A DNA stretch of 64,000 bases from Mycobacterium sp. SMC-4 (GCF_025263265.1 NZ_CP079869.1:620001-684000), one strand, 5' to 3'. Shown: positions 35,610 to 44,440, numbered from the stretch's first letter. Translations and numbers: made by a program. Notes: generated by a model from the letters alone, not told the origin.

Positions 35610-36590
35610 TCAGTCGTGCGGACGCACCGCGTCGCTGCGTGGCGGCTCGTCGGCGCCGGGACGGGTGTTACGGGTGGCCAGCATGCTGGTGACGATGGAG
35701 GTGGCCAGGGTCACCACGATGACCGACAGGGTCAGCGGGATCGGGAGCTTGCCGACCGGGGTTTCGGATAGAATCAGCTTCGCCCCGGCGAAGAACAACA
35801 GGAACGCCAGCCCGTAGTGCAGGTAGATGAATCGCCGTAACAGGCCGGCCAAGCAGAAGTACAGGCTGCGCAGCCCCAGTACGGCGAAGGCGTTGGCCGT
35901 CCACACGAGGAAGGTGCTGGTGGTGATCGCCAGGACTGCGGCCACCGAGTCGATGGCGAAGATCAGGTCGCTGCCCTCGATCGCCACCAGCGCCACGAAA
36001 AGCATTGTTGCCATGCGTTTTCCGTCGATCCGGACGAACAGGCGCTCGCCGTGGTAACGGGGGTCGGTGGGAATCAGCCGCTGGACCAGACGCACCAGGA
36101 GCATGCGTTCGGGGTGTATCTCGTCGTCGCGCCTGAACGCCATCTTGTAGCTGGTATAGATCAGGAACGCGCCGAACAGGTACGCGGTCCAGAAGAAGGC
36201 GGTCAACAGTTCGACCCCGACGAAGATGAAGACCAGCCGCATCAGTAGTGCGCCGATGACGCCCCAGAACAGCACTTTGTGCTGGTAGCGATCGGGGACG
36301 GCGAAGTAGCTGAAGATCAGTGCGAACACGAACACGTTGTCGACCGACAGCGCCTTCTCTATCAGGTAGCCGGCGTAGTACGTTCCGGCCACCTCACCTC
36401 CGTAGATCCACCACAGCAGCACACCGAAACCCAGTCCGGCGGCGATCCAGATCGTCGACCAGGTCGCGGCTTCCCGAAATTCGATGACATGGTTGTCCCG
36501 ATGCAGGAAAAGGTCGACGGCCAGCATCGCCACGATGGCGACCATCAACACGGTCCATCCCCAAATAGGAACGACGACAACATCACTCAT
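35610..36590 (-). CDS. TerC-family integral membrane protein
   Basis: 326-residue TerC/Alx-type membrane protein with about nine hydrophobic segments. Family signatures: EKALSVDNVFVFALIFSYF, with the Asp/Asn pair, and ALVAIEGSDLIFAIDSVAAVLAI, both bearing the acidic membrane residues linked to metal transport. Bacterial relatives export Mn2+ or help load metal in secreted proteins. It is divergent from dabB, separated by 108 bp. The short leader has no recognisable manganese riboswitch. A metal role next to the DIC cassette would be speculation. Confidence 0.9.
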   Translation of the reverse strand: MSDVVVVPIWGWTVLMVAIVAMLAVDLFLHRDNHVIEFREAATWSTIWIAAGLGFGVLLWWIYGGEVAGTYYAGYLIEKALSVDNVFVFALIFSYFAVPDRYQHKVLFWGVIGALLMRLVFIFVGVELLTAFFWTAYLFGAFLIYTSYKMAFRRDDEIHPERMLLVRLVQRLIPTDPRYHGERLFVRIDGKRMATMLFVALVAIEGSDLIFAIDSVAAVLAITTSTFLVWTANAFAVLGLRSLYFCLAGLLRRFIYLHYGLAFLLFFAGAKLILSETPVGKLPIPLTLSVIVVTLATSIVTSMLATRNTRPGADEPPRSDAVRPHD

Positions 36591-36661
36591 GGAAGGCTCT
36601 CCTGTCCCGATGGGGTCCGTCGATCCGGAAGCGTATACCCGAATCGTTATAAATGCGAGGG

Positions 36662-36691
36662 TTGACTCACGAATATAGAAACACGTACTGT
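36662..36691 (+). promoter_or_regulatory. Leaderless-type promoter of the dab operon
   Basis: TTGACT at 36662-36667, an 18-bp spacer and TACTGT at 36686-36691 form a good promoter. The expected start point is about 36698, at the ATG of dabB (36699), so the mRNA is probably leaderless. This decides the dabB start, since the earlier in-frame GTG at 36690 lies within the -10. Confidence 0.65.
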
Positions 36692-36698
36692 GCTTCGT

Positions 36699-38216
36699 AT
36701 GTTGAGCGATGCGACGGTGCTGATCGCAGTGGTGGCCGCGCCCATGCTGGTCGGCCTGACCGCTTTCGGACTTCGCGGCCGCGGCGCCGATCTACTCGGC
36801 CGCCTCGGCGTGCTGGCATCAGGGGCCGGGTTCGTGACGGCGGTCGGCCTGGCCGCCGGGATCCTCGGGGGCCGCGGTGTCACCGCCCTCGATGGATGGC
36901 CGATCAGCCTTGCCGCCGATGAGCTTTCGGTGGCGCTGTTGCTGCTGGTCTTCGGCATCAGCACCGTGGTGCAGGCATTCGGGTCCCGTTACCTCGCGGG
37001 TGACTCGCGCCGATACTGGTTCACCGCGGGGGCCGGCATGCTCACGGCAGCCTCGGCGGCGCTGGCACTGGCGGCCACCCTGGTCACCCTGGCGCTGGCC
37101 TGGACGCTGGCTGGAGTCGCTTTGTGCCTGCTGCTGGCCACCTACTGGCAGTTGCCTCCGGCCCGAGAGGGTGTCCGCCGCACCGTGGTCGCGTTCCTGA
37201 TCGGCGATGCCGCGCTGTGGGCGGCGGTCGGTGTCATCACCGCCCGGGCCGGCAACGTCACCCTCGACGGACTGGCTGTCCAGGAACTCGGGGGACCGCA
37301 GGCCGCGGTGGTGGCCGTCCTGGTGGTGTGCGCTGCACTGTCACGCTCGGCTCAGATTCCCTTCCATCGCTGGCTTCCGGCCACGCTGGCTGCTCCCACT
37401 CCGGTGTCGGCGCTCCTGCACGCCGGTGTCGTCAACGCCGGCGGCATCCTGCTCATCCGCCTGAGTCCGCTCAGCACCGTCGGAGTCGCCGTGGTGGTCA
37501 CCCTGATCGCCGGGGCGGCAACCATGGCCTACGCCTCGGTGATCTCGCTGGTAAAGCCGGATGTCAAAGGGGCACTGGCATATTCGACAATGGCCCAGAT
37601 GGGCTTCATGACCTTCACCGTCGGCCTCGGCCTCTGGGCGGCCGCGGTCGTCCACCTGGTGGCCCACGGCTGCTACAAGGCGACGCTGTTCCTGGGGTCG
37701 GGCTCGGCAGTCGCGTACCGCCGCCGCGCCGCATCGGTGCCGACGGCACCGCAACAGTCCGGACACACCCGCGCGACCAATCTGGCCGCAGCGGTGCTGC
37801 TACCGCTCACCGCGCTGAGCGCCGGCGCGCTGGTGGTGCCCGGTGTCACCGAACACGGCTCCGGGATGGCATTGCTGCTGTTCGCCTGGGTGACCGGTGC
37901 AGCCGCGACGTGGGGCTGGCTGACCCGACGGGCGCACACGTTCGCCCTGCTCAGCGCCGCGCTGGTGGCTCTGCCGACCGCCATCGCGTACCTGGCGGTG
38001 GTCAGCTCGCTCACCGATTACCTCGCCCCGGCGCTACCGGCCGAGACACTGTCGGCACGAGCGGTGACGACGATCGTCGCCGCGGCCGTGCTGATGCTGG
38101 CGGGCTTCTCGGTGCTGCGGTGGTCGAAGACCCGGCCGGGACTGCACCGAGCGCTCTACGCCCACGCACTTGTCGCCGGCTATCCCAACCCACCGATGAG
38201 GGGAGTTCGTCCATGA
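36699..38216 (+). CDS. dabB: DabB: proton-conducting (NuoL/MrpA-like) subunit of a DIC transporter
   Basis: 505-residue membrane protein of the proton-conducting complex I/Mrp antiporter family. Key charged membrane residues are visible in SRSAQIPFHRWLPATLAAPTPVSALLHAGVVNAGG (two parts) and ISLVKPDVKGALAYSTMAQMGFM, with His in VHLVAHGCYKATLFLGSGS. A stand-alone NuoL-like gene directly before a DUF2309 gene is the DabB-DabA arrangement of energy-coupled inorganic carbon accumulation. Uptake of CO2, hydrated to bicarbonate and driven by proton flow, is the role shown for characterised DAB systems. ATGA overlap with dabA. Confidence 0.9.
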   Translation: MLSDATVLIAVVAAPMLVGLTAFGLRGRGADLLGRLGVLASGAGFVTAVGLAAGILGGRGVTALDGWPISLAADELSVALLLLVFGISTVVQAFGSRYLAGDSRRYWFTAGAGMLTAASAALALAATLVTLALAWTLAGVALCLLLATYWQLPPAREGVRRTVVAFLIGDAALWAAVGVITARAGNVTLDGLAVQELGGPQAAVVAVLVVCAALSRSAQIPFHRWLPATLAAPTPVSALLHAGVVNAGGILLIRLSPLSTVGVAVVVTLIAGAATMAYASVISLVKPDVKGALAYSTMAQMGFMTFTVGLGLWAAAVVHLVAHGCYKATLFLGSGSAVAYRRRAASVPTAPQQSGHTRATNLAAAVLLPLTALSAGALVVPGVTEHGSGMALLLFAWVTGAAATWGWLTRRAHTFALLSAALVALPTAIAYLAVVSSLTDYLAPALPAETLSARAVTTIVAAAVLMLAGFSVLRWSKTRPGLHRALYAHALVAGYPNPPMRGVRP

Positions 38217-40774
38217 CCACCGAATCGACCGCTGCGGTCGAATCAGCGCGCGCGCAGGTGCGCAGCGACATCGGAGTGGCCGCGCGGGTCCTGCCGACGC
38301 ACTATCCACTCTCGACGTTCATCGCGGTCAACCCGCTGGCCGGACTGGAAGCGATGCCCTTCGAACAGGCGCTGCGCCGCGCCGCCGATCTGTACGGGGT
38401 CCGCGGCACGTTGAGCGAAGACCAGTTTCGGGCACTGTATCGGCAGGGCCGGATCACCGACAGCGACCTCGATCGGGTGCTGCAACGGCGCTACCCGAAC
38501 CTGGCCCAGGAGCCACGCCTGCAACTGGGTCCACGCACTCTCAGTGCGGTCGAACTCGTGCGCGCCGACCTGGTCGAGGGAGTTCCGGCACCACCGCCTT
38601 TGCGTCGCAACATGACTCGCTCGGAGCAGTCTGCCCCGACGGTGGCCGACGTCATCGACGCCCACACCGCCAAGTGGTGCACCGCCTTCTTCGGTGGCGC
38701 GACCTGGCCGATGCCCGGGCGAGACCGGGGCTTTTATGCGGCCTGGCGGGAACTGGCCCACCGCGACCGGCGATTGCCCCGCGCCGCCCGGGCTGCGTTG
38801 CGTGAAGCACCCCAACGCCCCGAGGACGCGGTGCTGGCGGCGCTGGAGAGTGCCGCGGTAGACCAGGACGCGCGAATCGCCTACCTGCAGGCTCATCTGA
38901 CCAGGCTTCCCGGTTGGGCCGCCCACATCCAGTGGTGCACCGGCCGGCGCATCGACATCGACCTGACCCAGTACGCCGCGGTACGCCTCAGCTATGAGTC
39001 GGCGCTGCTGCCCGACCTGCAGCAGGTCGCGGCGCCGGTGACAGAGCCGCCGGCACTGCCGTCAGCCCGTGAGCGGGCCGCCCATCTGGTGACACGATGG
39101 GGACTGGGTGGGGTGAGCGAAGCCGAACTGTCCACCGCCGCGCGGGTGCTGACAGTGCTACCGGTGACAGCGCGAGAGTCGCTGTGGCAAAACGCATTCG
39201 AAGGAAACTACCGCGATCGGCTACTGGAAACGTTGGAACCCGCTACGCCGCAGTCTGCTTCACCTGCCGACATTCAGGTGGTCACCTGTATCGACACTCG
39301 GTCCGAAGGGTTGCGCCGGCATCTGGAGACCGGCGCGGGCCACCAAACCTTCGGCTTCGCCGGGTTCTTCGCGGTCGCGATCCGCTTCACCGACCTGCTG
39401 GGTGGGCAGCCCGCCGACCTGTGCCCGGTCCTGATCGCCCCGGCCCACGACATCACCGAGCATCCGGCGCCTGAGGCGGCCGGACTGGCGTCGCGGCGCA
39501 TCACCGGCCTGACCTGCCTGGCCGGCGCCGAGACGGCTTTCCATGCCGCCAAGGACTCGATGGCGGCGCCGTTCACGCTGGCCGAAGCTGCCGGTTGGGT
39601 CGCCGCGCCGTGGGCGGCCGCCAAAACGCTGGTTCCGGCCACCAGCACCGGCGTGCGCCGACGGCTACGCGACCTTGTGGCCCCGCCCGCGCCGACGCAA
39701 CTCGCCTGTGACGCCATCCCGTTGGCTGAGCGGGCGCTGTTCGCCGAGGCGGCGCTGACCACCATGGGACTGACCCGCGACTTCGGCACGCTGGTCGTGT
39801 TCTGCGCGCACGGCAGCACCACCGAGAACAACCCGTATCAGGCCTCCCTGGACTGCGGAGCGTGTGGCGGACAAGCCGGTGGTCCCAACGCTCGCACCGC
39901 CGCGACGATACTCAACCAAGCCGACGTGCGGGACGCCTTGCGCGGCTGCGGCATCGACATCCCGCAGCGCACGGTGTTCGTCGCTGCTCAACACGACACC
40001 GCCACCGACCGGGTGGTGGTGCTCGACCGGCACCTGGTGCCGCCCACTCACCGGGGCCAACTGGAGCGCCTGGAAGCCGACCTGGCCACCGCCGGCGCCG
40101 CGCTGGCCGCCGAACGGTGCGCGACGCTGCCGGGCGCCCGCAGACCGAGGTCACCGAAACGCACGGCGCGCCACGTCGCAACCCGCTCCGCGGACTGGGC
40201 GCAGGTGTATCCGGAATGGGGCCTGGCGGGCAACGCGGCCTTCATCGTCGCCCCTCGTTCGGTGACCCGCGGAATCGACCTGCAGCGCCGGGCTTTCCTG
40301 CACTCCTACGACGCGGCGACCGATGCCGACGGCACCGCGCTGGAAACGATACTGACCGCGCCGCTGGTGGTGGCGCAATGGATCAATTGCCAGTACTACT
40401 TCTCCACCGTCGCACCCGCGGCGTTCGGGGCGGGCAGCAAGACGATTCACAACGTCGTCGGCACCGCCGGGGTGTTGTCCGGCCATGACGGCGACCTGCG
40501 CCTGGGGCTGCCGTGGCAATCGCTGGCCGAGGGCGAACGATTGGTCCACGAACCGCAACGTCTGCTGGCTGTGATCCAGGCGCCGCTGGACCGTATCGAC
40601 ACGGTCGTCGAACGAAACCCGTTACTGCAGAGAATGTTCGGCAACGATTGGGTCGCCGTGGCGGCCCGCGAGGACAGCACGGCCGGTTGGCAGCGCTGGA
40701 CCCGCGCGGGCTGGCGTACCTGGACCGAGGCCGCAGACCCCGAACCGATCACCGAGAAGGAGATGATCCGATGA
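38213..40774 (+). CDS. dabA: DabA: zinc-binding CO2-hydrating subunit of a DIC transporter (DUF2309)
   Basis: 853-residue DUF2309/UPF0753 protein. The beta-carbonic-anhydrase-like zinc site is intact: Cys359 and Asp361 in VVTCIDTRSE, His533 in VFCAHGSTTENNPYQ and Cys548 in ASLDCGACGG. Spacing matches the C351/D353/H524/C539 site of the Halothiobacillus enzyme. N-terminal THYPLSTFIAVNPL is also typical. With DabB it forms a cytoplasm-facing complex thought to make bicarbonate from CO2 vectorially. The frame is open far upstream (from 37124) across dabB, but ATG 38213 is the overlap-coupled start. Its stop overlaps the PII-like gene. Confidence 0.93.
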   Translation: MTTESTAAVESARAQVRSDIGVAARVLPTHYPLSTFIAVNPLAGLEAMPFEQALRRAADLYGVRGTLSEDQFRALYRQGRITDSDLDRVLQRRYPNLAQEPRLQLGPRTLSAVELVRADLVEGVPAPPPLRRNMTRSEQSAPTVADVIDAHTAKWCTAFFGGATWPMPGRDRGFYAAWRELAHRDRRLPRAARAALREAPQRPEDAVLAALESAAVDQDARIAYLQAHLTRLPGWAAHIQWCTGRRIDIDLTQYAAVRLSYESALLPDLQQVAAPVTEPPALPSARERAAHLVTRWGLGGVSEAELSTAARVLTVLPVTARESLWQNAFEGNYRDRLLETLEPATPQSASPADIQVVTCIDTRSEGLRRHLETGAGHQTFGFAGFFAVAIRFTDLLGGQPADLCPVLIAPAHDITEHPAPEAAGLASRRITGLTCLAGAETAFHAAKDSMAAPFTLAEAAGWVAAPWAAAKTLVPATSTGVRRRLRDLVAPPAPTQLACDAIPLAERALFAEAALTTMGLTRDFGTLVVFCAHGSTTENNPYQASLDCGACGGQAGGPNARTAATILNQADVRDALRGCGIDIPQRTVFVAAQHDTATDRVVVLDRHLVPPTHRGQLERLEADLATAGAALAAERCATLPGARRPRSPKRTARHVATRSADWAQVYPEWGLAGNAAFIVAPRSVTRGIDLQRRAFLHSYDAATDADGTALETILTAPLVVAQWINCQYYFSTVAPAAFGAGSKTIHNVVGTAGVLSGHDGDLRLGLPWQSLAEGERLVHEPQRLLAVIQAPLDRIDTVVERNPLLQRMFGNDWVAVAAREDSTAGWQRWTRAGWRTWTEAADPEPITEKEMIR

Positions 40775-41115
40775 CGTCCACATTGTCGGCACTGACCAAG
40801 ATGACCAAGGTCGAGGTCGTGGTCCCGGGCCAGGAGGCACCCGCGGTGCGCGACCTGATCCGAAGCGTCGGTGCCACCGGCTTCACCAGCTTGTCCGGGG
40901 TGTCCGGACTGGGCCACCACGGTTACCACCAGGGCCGGCTGCTGTTCAACCAGCAGGCCGCACTGGAGCTCGTCATCACCGTGGTCCCCGACGCCCGGGC
41001 CGAGGCGCTGCTGGCCGGCCTGCGCCAGCTCCTCGACGCGACATCGGGGGTGATGTTCGTGACCGAGACCTACGTCAGTCGCCCTGAGTACTTCAGCCCA
41101 ACACCCACCACCTGA
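40771..41115 (+). CDS. PII-like protein linked to the Dab transporter
   Basis: 114 residues with the ferredoxin-like fold pattern of PII signalling proteins: TKVEVVVPGQEAPAVRDLIRSVGATGFT, a loop with SGLGHHGYHQGRLLFNQ in place of the usual T-loop sequence, and ALELVITVVPDARAEALLAGLRQLL. PII-like proteins beside bicarbonate or DIC transporters (SbtB, CPII) bind adenine nucleotides or bicarbonate and adjust transport. It overlaps dabA by four bases, so a direct regulatory role is likely (inference). The GlnB uridylylation tyrosine motif is not seen. Confidence 0.8.
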   Translation: MTSTLSALTKMTKVEVVVPGQEAPAVRDLIRSVGATGFTSLSGVSGLGHHGYHQGRLLFNQQAALELVITVVPDARAEALLAGLRQLLDATSGVMFVTETYVSRPEYFSPTPTT

Positions 41116-41126
41116 GAGGAATCCCG

Positions 41127-41738
41127 ATGATGATGATTGATCCGATGACCGCTTGGCAACGGCTGCGTGCAGGCGGAGAGAGTTCCGGCCCGTTGCGCGT
41201 GACGGGCGAGTTGGCCTGCGGCACAACGGCTGCAGCAGTCTTCCGGTGTGCTGATTCGGCGGTGCCGAGCACCGCGGTGTTCGGTCAGGGCGCAGGTGCC
41301 CTGCTCGACGTCAGCACCTGGGGACACGTCATCGACACCGGTGTGCTGGCCACGCTGGAGTTCGCGGTGCAGAGTCTGAACGTGCCGCTGATCGTGGTGC
41401 TCGGCCACCATGATTGCCACGCAGTGCGGACCGCTCAGCGCGCGTGGGAGCGCGCCGACCTGCCTGATGGCGCCACCCGCACGGCCGTCGAGCAGGTGCT
41501 GTGGTCCATCGTGCGGCGCCACGCGCCCGCCGATTCAGCCGACGAGGTCGCCGCAGCGCACGCGATCGAGACCGGTCTGGGTCTCATGCAACGCTCGCCG
41601 ATCATCGCCGCTCGGGTGGATACCCGCGACTGCGCGATCGTGTGTGCCAGCATCGGCCTGCGCGATGGACGGCTGCGTGTACACGCCACGCTCGGACCGG
41701 CCGGCGAGAATCAGGACGCGCTGGCCGAGTGCGTGTGA
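41127..41738 (+). CDS. Beta-carbonic-anhydrase-like protein lacking the dyad Arg
   Basis: 203 residues with the beta-CA fold signature. Zinc ligands are present: Cys41 in FRCADSAVPS and His94/Cys97 in GHHDC. Asp43 is kept, but the normally invariant Arg two residues on (CxDSR) is Ala45. In beta-CAs that Asp-Arg pair keeps the site open, so activity may be weak, altered, or replaced by a regulatory role. ATG at 41127 follows a good ribosome site (GAGAGGAATCCCG), 11 bp after the PII-like gene. As the fourth gene of the cassette it plausibly works with DabAB on CO2/bicarbonate. Confidence 0.8.
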   Translation: MMMIDPMTAWQRLRAGGESSGPLRVTGELACGTTAAAVFRCADSAVPSTAVFGQGAGALLDVSTWGHVIDTGVLATLEFAVQSLNVPLIVVLGHHDCHAVRTAQRAWERADLPDGATRTAVEQVLWSIVRRHAPADSADEVAAAHAIETGLGLMQRSPIIAARVDTRDCAIVCASIGLRDGRLRVHATLGPAGENQDALAECV

Positions 41739-41759
41739 CCCGACCGCGGCGGCCGTGAA

Positions 41760-42179
41760 CTATCGGCGCTCCCAGAGCGATTCCGACTCCTGCCCGACGT
41801 GCGGGTGGTGAATCTGCTGGAAGTTGCGGCCGCCCCGGTGGAAGGTCTTGACCACCGCTGCCGGACAACGTGATTCGGCCACCGGCTCGGTCCTCCAGGT
41901 GCAGGGCCGCACATGTACGAGGTCGACACTTTCACCGTCGGCATCATAGAAATACGGTCCGTCGATGCGGCCCAGCCAGTACCAGCCGTCGCCGTCACGG
42001 GTCCACACCAGTGATCCGTCGGGCACCGCGGCCAGCCGTTGCACCCGACGCGGCAACGAGTCGCCGTGCCCGTGCCGGCCGAATCCGCACAACCGGTGCG
42101 CATGCGCGCGTTCGAGCGCCAGCTGCGGGTCGACGTCATCGCGGCGTGACCGCATCGGGGCCCGGTAGACGTTCGTCAC
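41760..42179 (-). CDS. Conserved protein with Trp-rich SH3/Tudor-like motif, unknown function
   Basis: 139 residues from GTG 42179, whose first bases overlap the stop of menJ (GTGA), implying co-translation. The centre reads GSLVWTRDGDGWYWLGRIDG then YFYDADGESVDLVHVRPC, an aromatic, beta-rich pattern seen in small SH3/Tudor-like barrels. The C-terminus has HRGGRNFQQIHHP. The product has no membrane segment. I do not recognise a named family with certainty. Longer frames upstream overlap menJ and are not supported. Confidence 0.65.
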   Translation of the reverse strand: MTNVYRAPMRSRRDDVDPQLALERAHAHRLCGFGRHGHGDSLPRRVQRLAAVPDGSLVWTRDGDGWYWLGRIDGPYFYDADGESVDLVHVRPCTWRTEPVAESRCPAAVVKTFHRGGRNFQQIHHPHVGQESESLWERR

Positions 42180-43411
42180 GAGAACGGGCGGCGGGCATCG
42201 AGCCGCTGCGACAGCGCACCGGCGCCCCGCCACAGCCGGGCCACCGCGTCCTCGTCCTCGTCGGTGACGAAGTTGCCCATCACCCGCACCGCGATCGTCA
42301 TCAACACCGACGAGCGCATCGCCAGCGGTCCCGCCAGCGGCAGAAACCGGGGGAAGGTCAGCAGCAGCGCCAGCCGGCGCGCCATCGAAAAACCGCGCGC
42401 GTAGTGCTCGTGCAACACCGCCGGCCATGCCGTTTCATAGCTGCCTGACCCGAGCAGTTCCACGGCCAGCCGGCCGGTCTCGAGCCCGTAGTCGATGCCC
42501 TCGCCGTTGAGCGGGTTCACACATGCCGCGGCGTCGCCGATCAGCATCCAGTTCGGTCCGGCCACGCCCGACACTGCGCCGCCCATCGGCAGCAGCGCCG
42601 ACAGCGCGGCCCGCGGGTCACCGTCGAAGCCCCACTCGTCGCGGCGCAGCCCGGTGTAGTAGTTCAGCAGCGGCCGCAGCCCGGCCTCGGCGGGCCGCTT
42701 GGCGGTGGCCAGCGCGCCGACGCCGATGTTCACCTCGCCGTTGCCCAACGGGAAGATCCAGCCGTAACCGGGCAACACCTCGCCGTCGGGCGAGCGCAGC
42801 TCCAGGTGCGAGGTGATCCAGGGCTCGTCGCTGCGCGGTGTCGCGATGTAGCCGCGGACCGCCACTCCGTAGACGGTCTCCTTGTGCCACTGCCGGCCCA
42901 GCTTCCGGCCCAGCGTCGAACGCGCCCCGTCGGCGACGATCAGATGTCCGCAGCGGATCGCCTCCCCGGAGTCCAGCACCACCGCCGACACCCGCCCGCC
43001 GGGGACGCGCTCGACTCCGACGGCTTTGACGCCGAGCTTCATCTTGGCGCCGTCGTCGACGGCGACCAGGCGGATCCGGTCGTCGAGCTCGGTACGCGCC
43101 ACCGCGCTGCTCGACGGCGGAAACGAGCGTCCGGGCCAGGGCACCTCCACGTCGGCGCCGAATCCCGACATCCGCAGACCCCGGTGGGCGATCCGGCCGT
43201 CCAGCCACGAACCGAGCCCCAGCCGGCGCATCTCGGCGATCGCCCGGGGAGTCAGCCCATCGCCGCAGGCCTTGTCGCGGGGGAACTCCGCGGAGTCGAT
43301 CACCAACACGTCATAACCGGCGCGGGCGGCCCAGGCCGCCGCTGCTGAACCGGCCGGTCCGGCCCCGACCACGACGACGTCGGCCGCACTACTGGTCGCC
43401 GGTGTGTCCAT
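42176..43411 (-). CDS. menJ: Menaquinone side-chain reductase MenJ (geranylgeranyl-reductase family)
   Basis: 411-residue FAD-dependent enzyme. N-terminal dinucleotide motif VVVVGAGPAGSAAAAWAARAG, GG-reductase core PRDKACGDGLTPRA, and the FAD-ribityl motif MLIGDAAACVNPLNGEGIDYGLETG. It matches Rv0561c (MenJ), which partially saturates the isoprenoid chain of menaquinone-9. ATG at 43411 is chosen; the frame runs to 43972 antisense to grcC1, which is spurious. It is divergent from grcC1 with only 21 bp between starts, so each promoter must use the other gene's sequence or be leaderless. Confidence 0.95.
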   Translation of the reverse strand: MDTPATSSAADVVVVGAGPAGSAAAAWAARAGYDVLVIDSAEFPRDKACGDGLTPRAIAEMRRLGLGSWLDGRIAHRGLRMSGFGADVEVPWPGRSFPPSSSAVARTELDDRIRLVAVDDGAKMKLGVKAVGVERVPGGRVSAVVLDSGEAIRCGHLIVADGARSTLGRKLGRQWHKETVYGVAVRGYIATPRSDEPWITSHLELRSPDGEVLPGYGWIFPLGNGEVNIGVGALATAKRPAEAGLRPLLNYYTGLRRDEWGFDGDPRAALSALLPMGGAVSGVAGPNWMLIGDAAACVNPLNGEGIDYGLETGRLAVELLGSGSYETAWPAVLHEHYARGFSMARRLALLLTFPRFLPLAGPLAMRSSVLMTIAVRVMGNFVTDEDEDAVARLWRGAGALSQRLDARRPFS

Positions 43412-43432
43412 GGTTCCCAGTATGTTGGCAGT

Positions 43433-44440
43433 GTGAGGACACCGGCGAACGTGGTGGCAGGAGTGGACTTCGGGGATGCCGAGTTCGCCCGGGAGGTTCG
43501 CGACGGGGTGGCCCGGATCGAAGCGTTGATGTCCGAGGAGCTGGGCAAGGCCGACGTGCTGATGGCCGAAGCGGTGCAGCACCTGTTCGAGGCGGGCGGT
43601 AAGCGGTTCCGTCCGCTGTTCACGGTGCTGTCCGCGCAGCTGGGCCCCGAGCCCGACTCCTGGCAGGTCACCGTTGCCGGGGCGGTCATCGAGCTGGTGC
43701 ACCTGGCCACGCTGTACCACGACGATGTGATGGACGAGGCCCAGATGCGCCGCGGAGCCTCCAGCGCCAACGCCCGCTGGGGCAACAACATCGCGATCCT
43801 GGCCGGCGACTACCTGTTCGCCACCGCATCGCGCCTGGTCAGCAGGCTCGGCCCGGATGCGGTGCGCATTATCGCCGACACCTTTGCGCTGCTGGTCACC
43901 GGCCAGATGCGAGAGACGCGGGGGGCGGCCGACCACGTCGACTCGGTGGAGCACTACCTGAAGGTGGTCCACGAGAAGACGGCCTGTCTGATCGCGGCCT
44001 CGGGCCGGTTCGGTGCGACGTTCTCCGGCGCCGACGACGAGCAGATCGAGCGGCTGAGCCGGATCGGGGCGATCGTCGGGACGGCGTTCCAGATTTCAGA
44101 CGACATCATCGACATCGACAGCGATCCCGACGAGTCGGGCAAGGTGCCCGGCACTGACCTGCGCGAAGGCGTGCACACACTGCCGGTGCTCTACGCGTTG
44201 CGCGAGTCCGGTCCCGGCGCCGACCGGCTGCGCGAGCTGCTGGTGGCACCGATCGACAACGACGACGACATCGCCGAGGCGCTGCGACTGCTGCGCGCGT
44301 CCGACGGTATCCGCCGGGCCAAGGAGACGGTGGCCGAGTACGCCCGCCAGGCCGAGCAGGAGCTGGCTCACCTGCCCGACGGTCCGGGCCGGGATGCGCT
44401 GGCCTCGCTGGTCGACTACACCATCAGCCGAGACGGCTGA
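43433..44440 (+). CDS. grcC1: Polyprenyl diphosphate synthase GrcC1
   Basis: 335-residue trans-isoprenyl diphosphate synthase, probably making the long prenyl chain of menaquinone. First aspartate-rich motif DDVMD at 97-101, second DDIID at 224-228, substrate region GGKRFRPLF at 55-63. Length and position equal M. tuberculosis Rv0562. GTG at 43433. A -10-like TATGTT at 43421-43426 lies just before it, consistent with a leaderless mRNA. Chain length cannot be read with confidence from sequence alone. Confidence 0.94.
   Translation: MRTPANVVAGVDFGDAEFAREVRDGVARIEALMSEELGKADVLMAEAVQHLFEAGGKRFRPLFTVLSAQLGPEPDSWQVTVAGAVIELVHLATLYHDDVMDEAQMRRGASSANARWGNNIAILAGDYLFATASRLVSRLGPDAVRIIADTFALLVTGQMRETRGAADHVDSVEHYLKVVHEKTACLIAASGRFGATFSGADDEQIERLSRIGAIVGTAFQISDDIIDIDSDPDESGKVPGTDLREGVHTLPVLYALRESGPGADRLRELLVAPIDNDDDIAEALRLLRASDGIRRAKETVAEYARQAEQELAHLPDGPGRDALASLVDYTISRDG

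Noticed and set aside
36591..36698. Manganese (yybP-ykoY) riboswitch before terC
   Set aside because: The leader is only about 110 bp, shared with a divergent promoter, and lacks the paired conserved loops of that class.
37124..38212. Upstream extension of the dabA frame to a 1216-codon open frame
   Set aside because: It overlaps dabB throughout, is rich in Arg/Gly/Pro shadow composition, and the ATGA-overlapping ATG at 38213 gives the normal DabA N-terminus.
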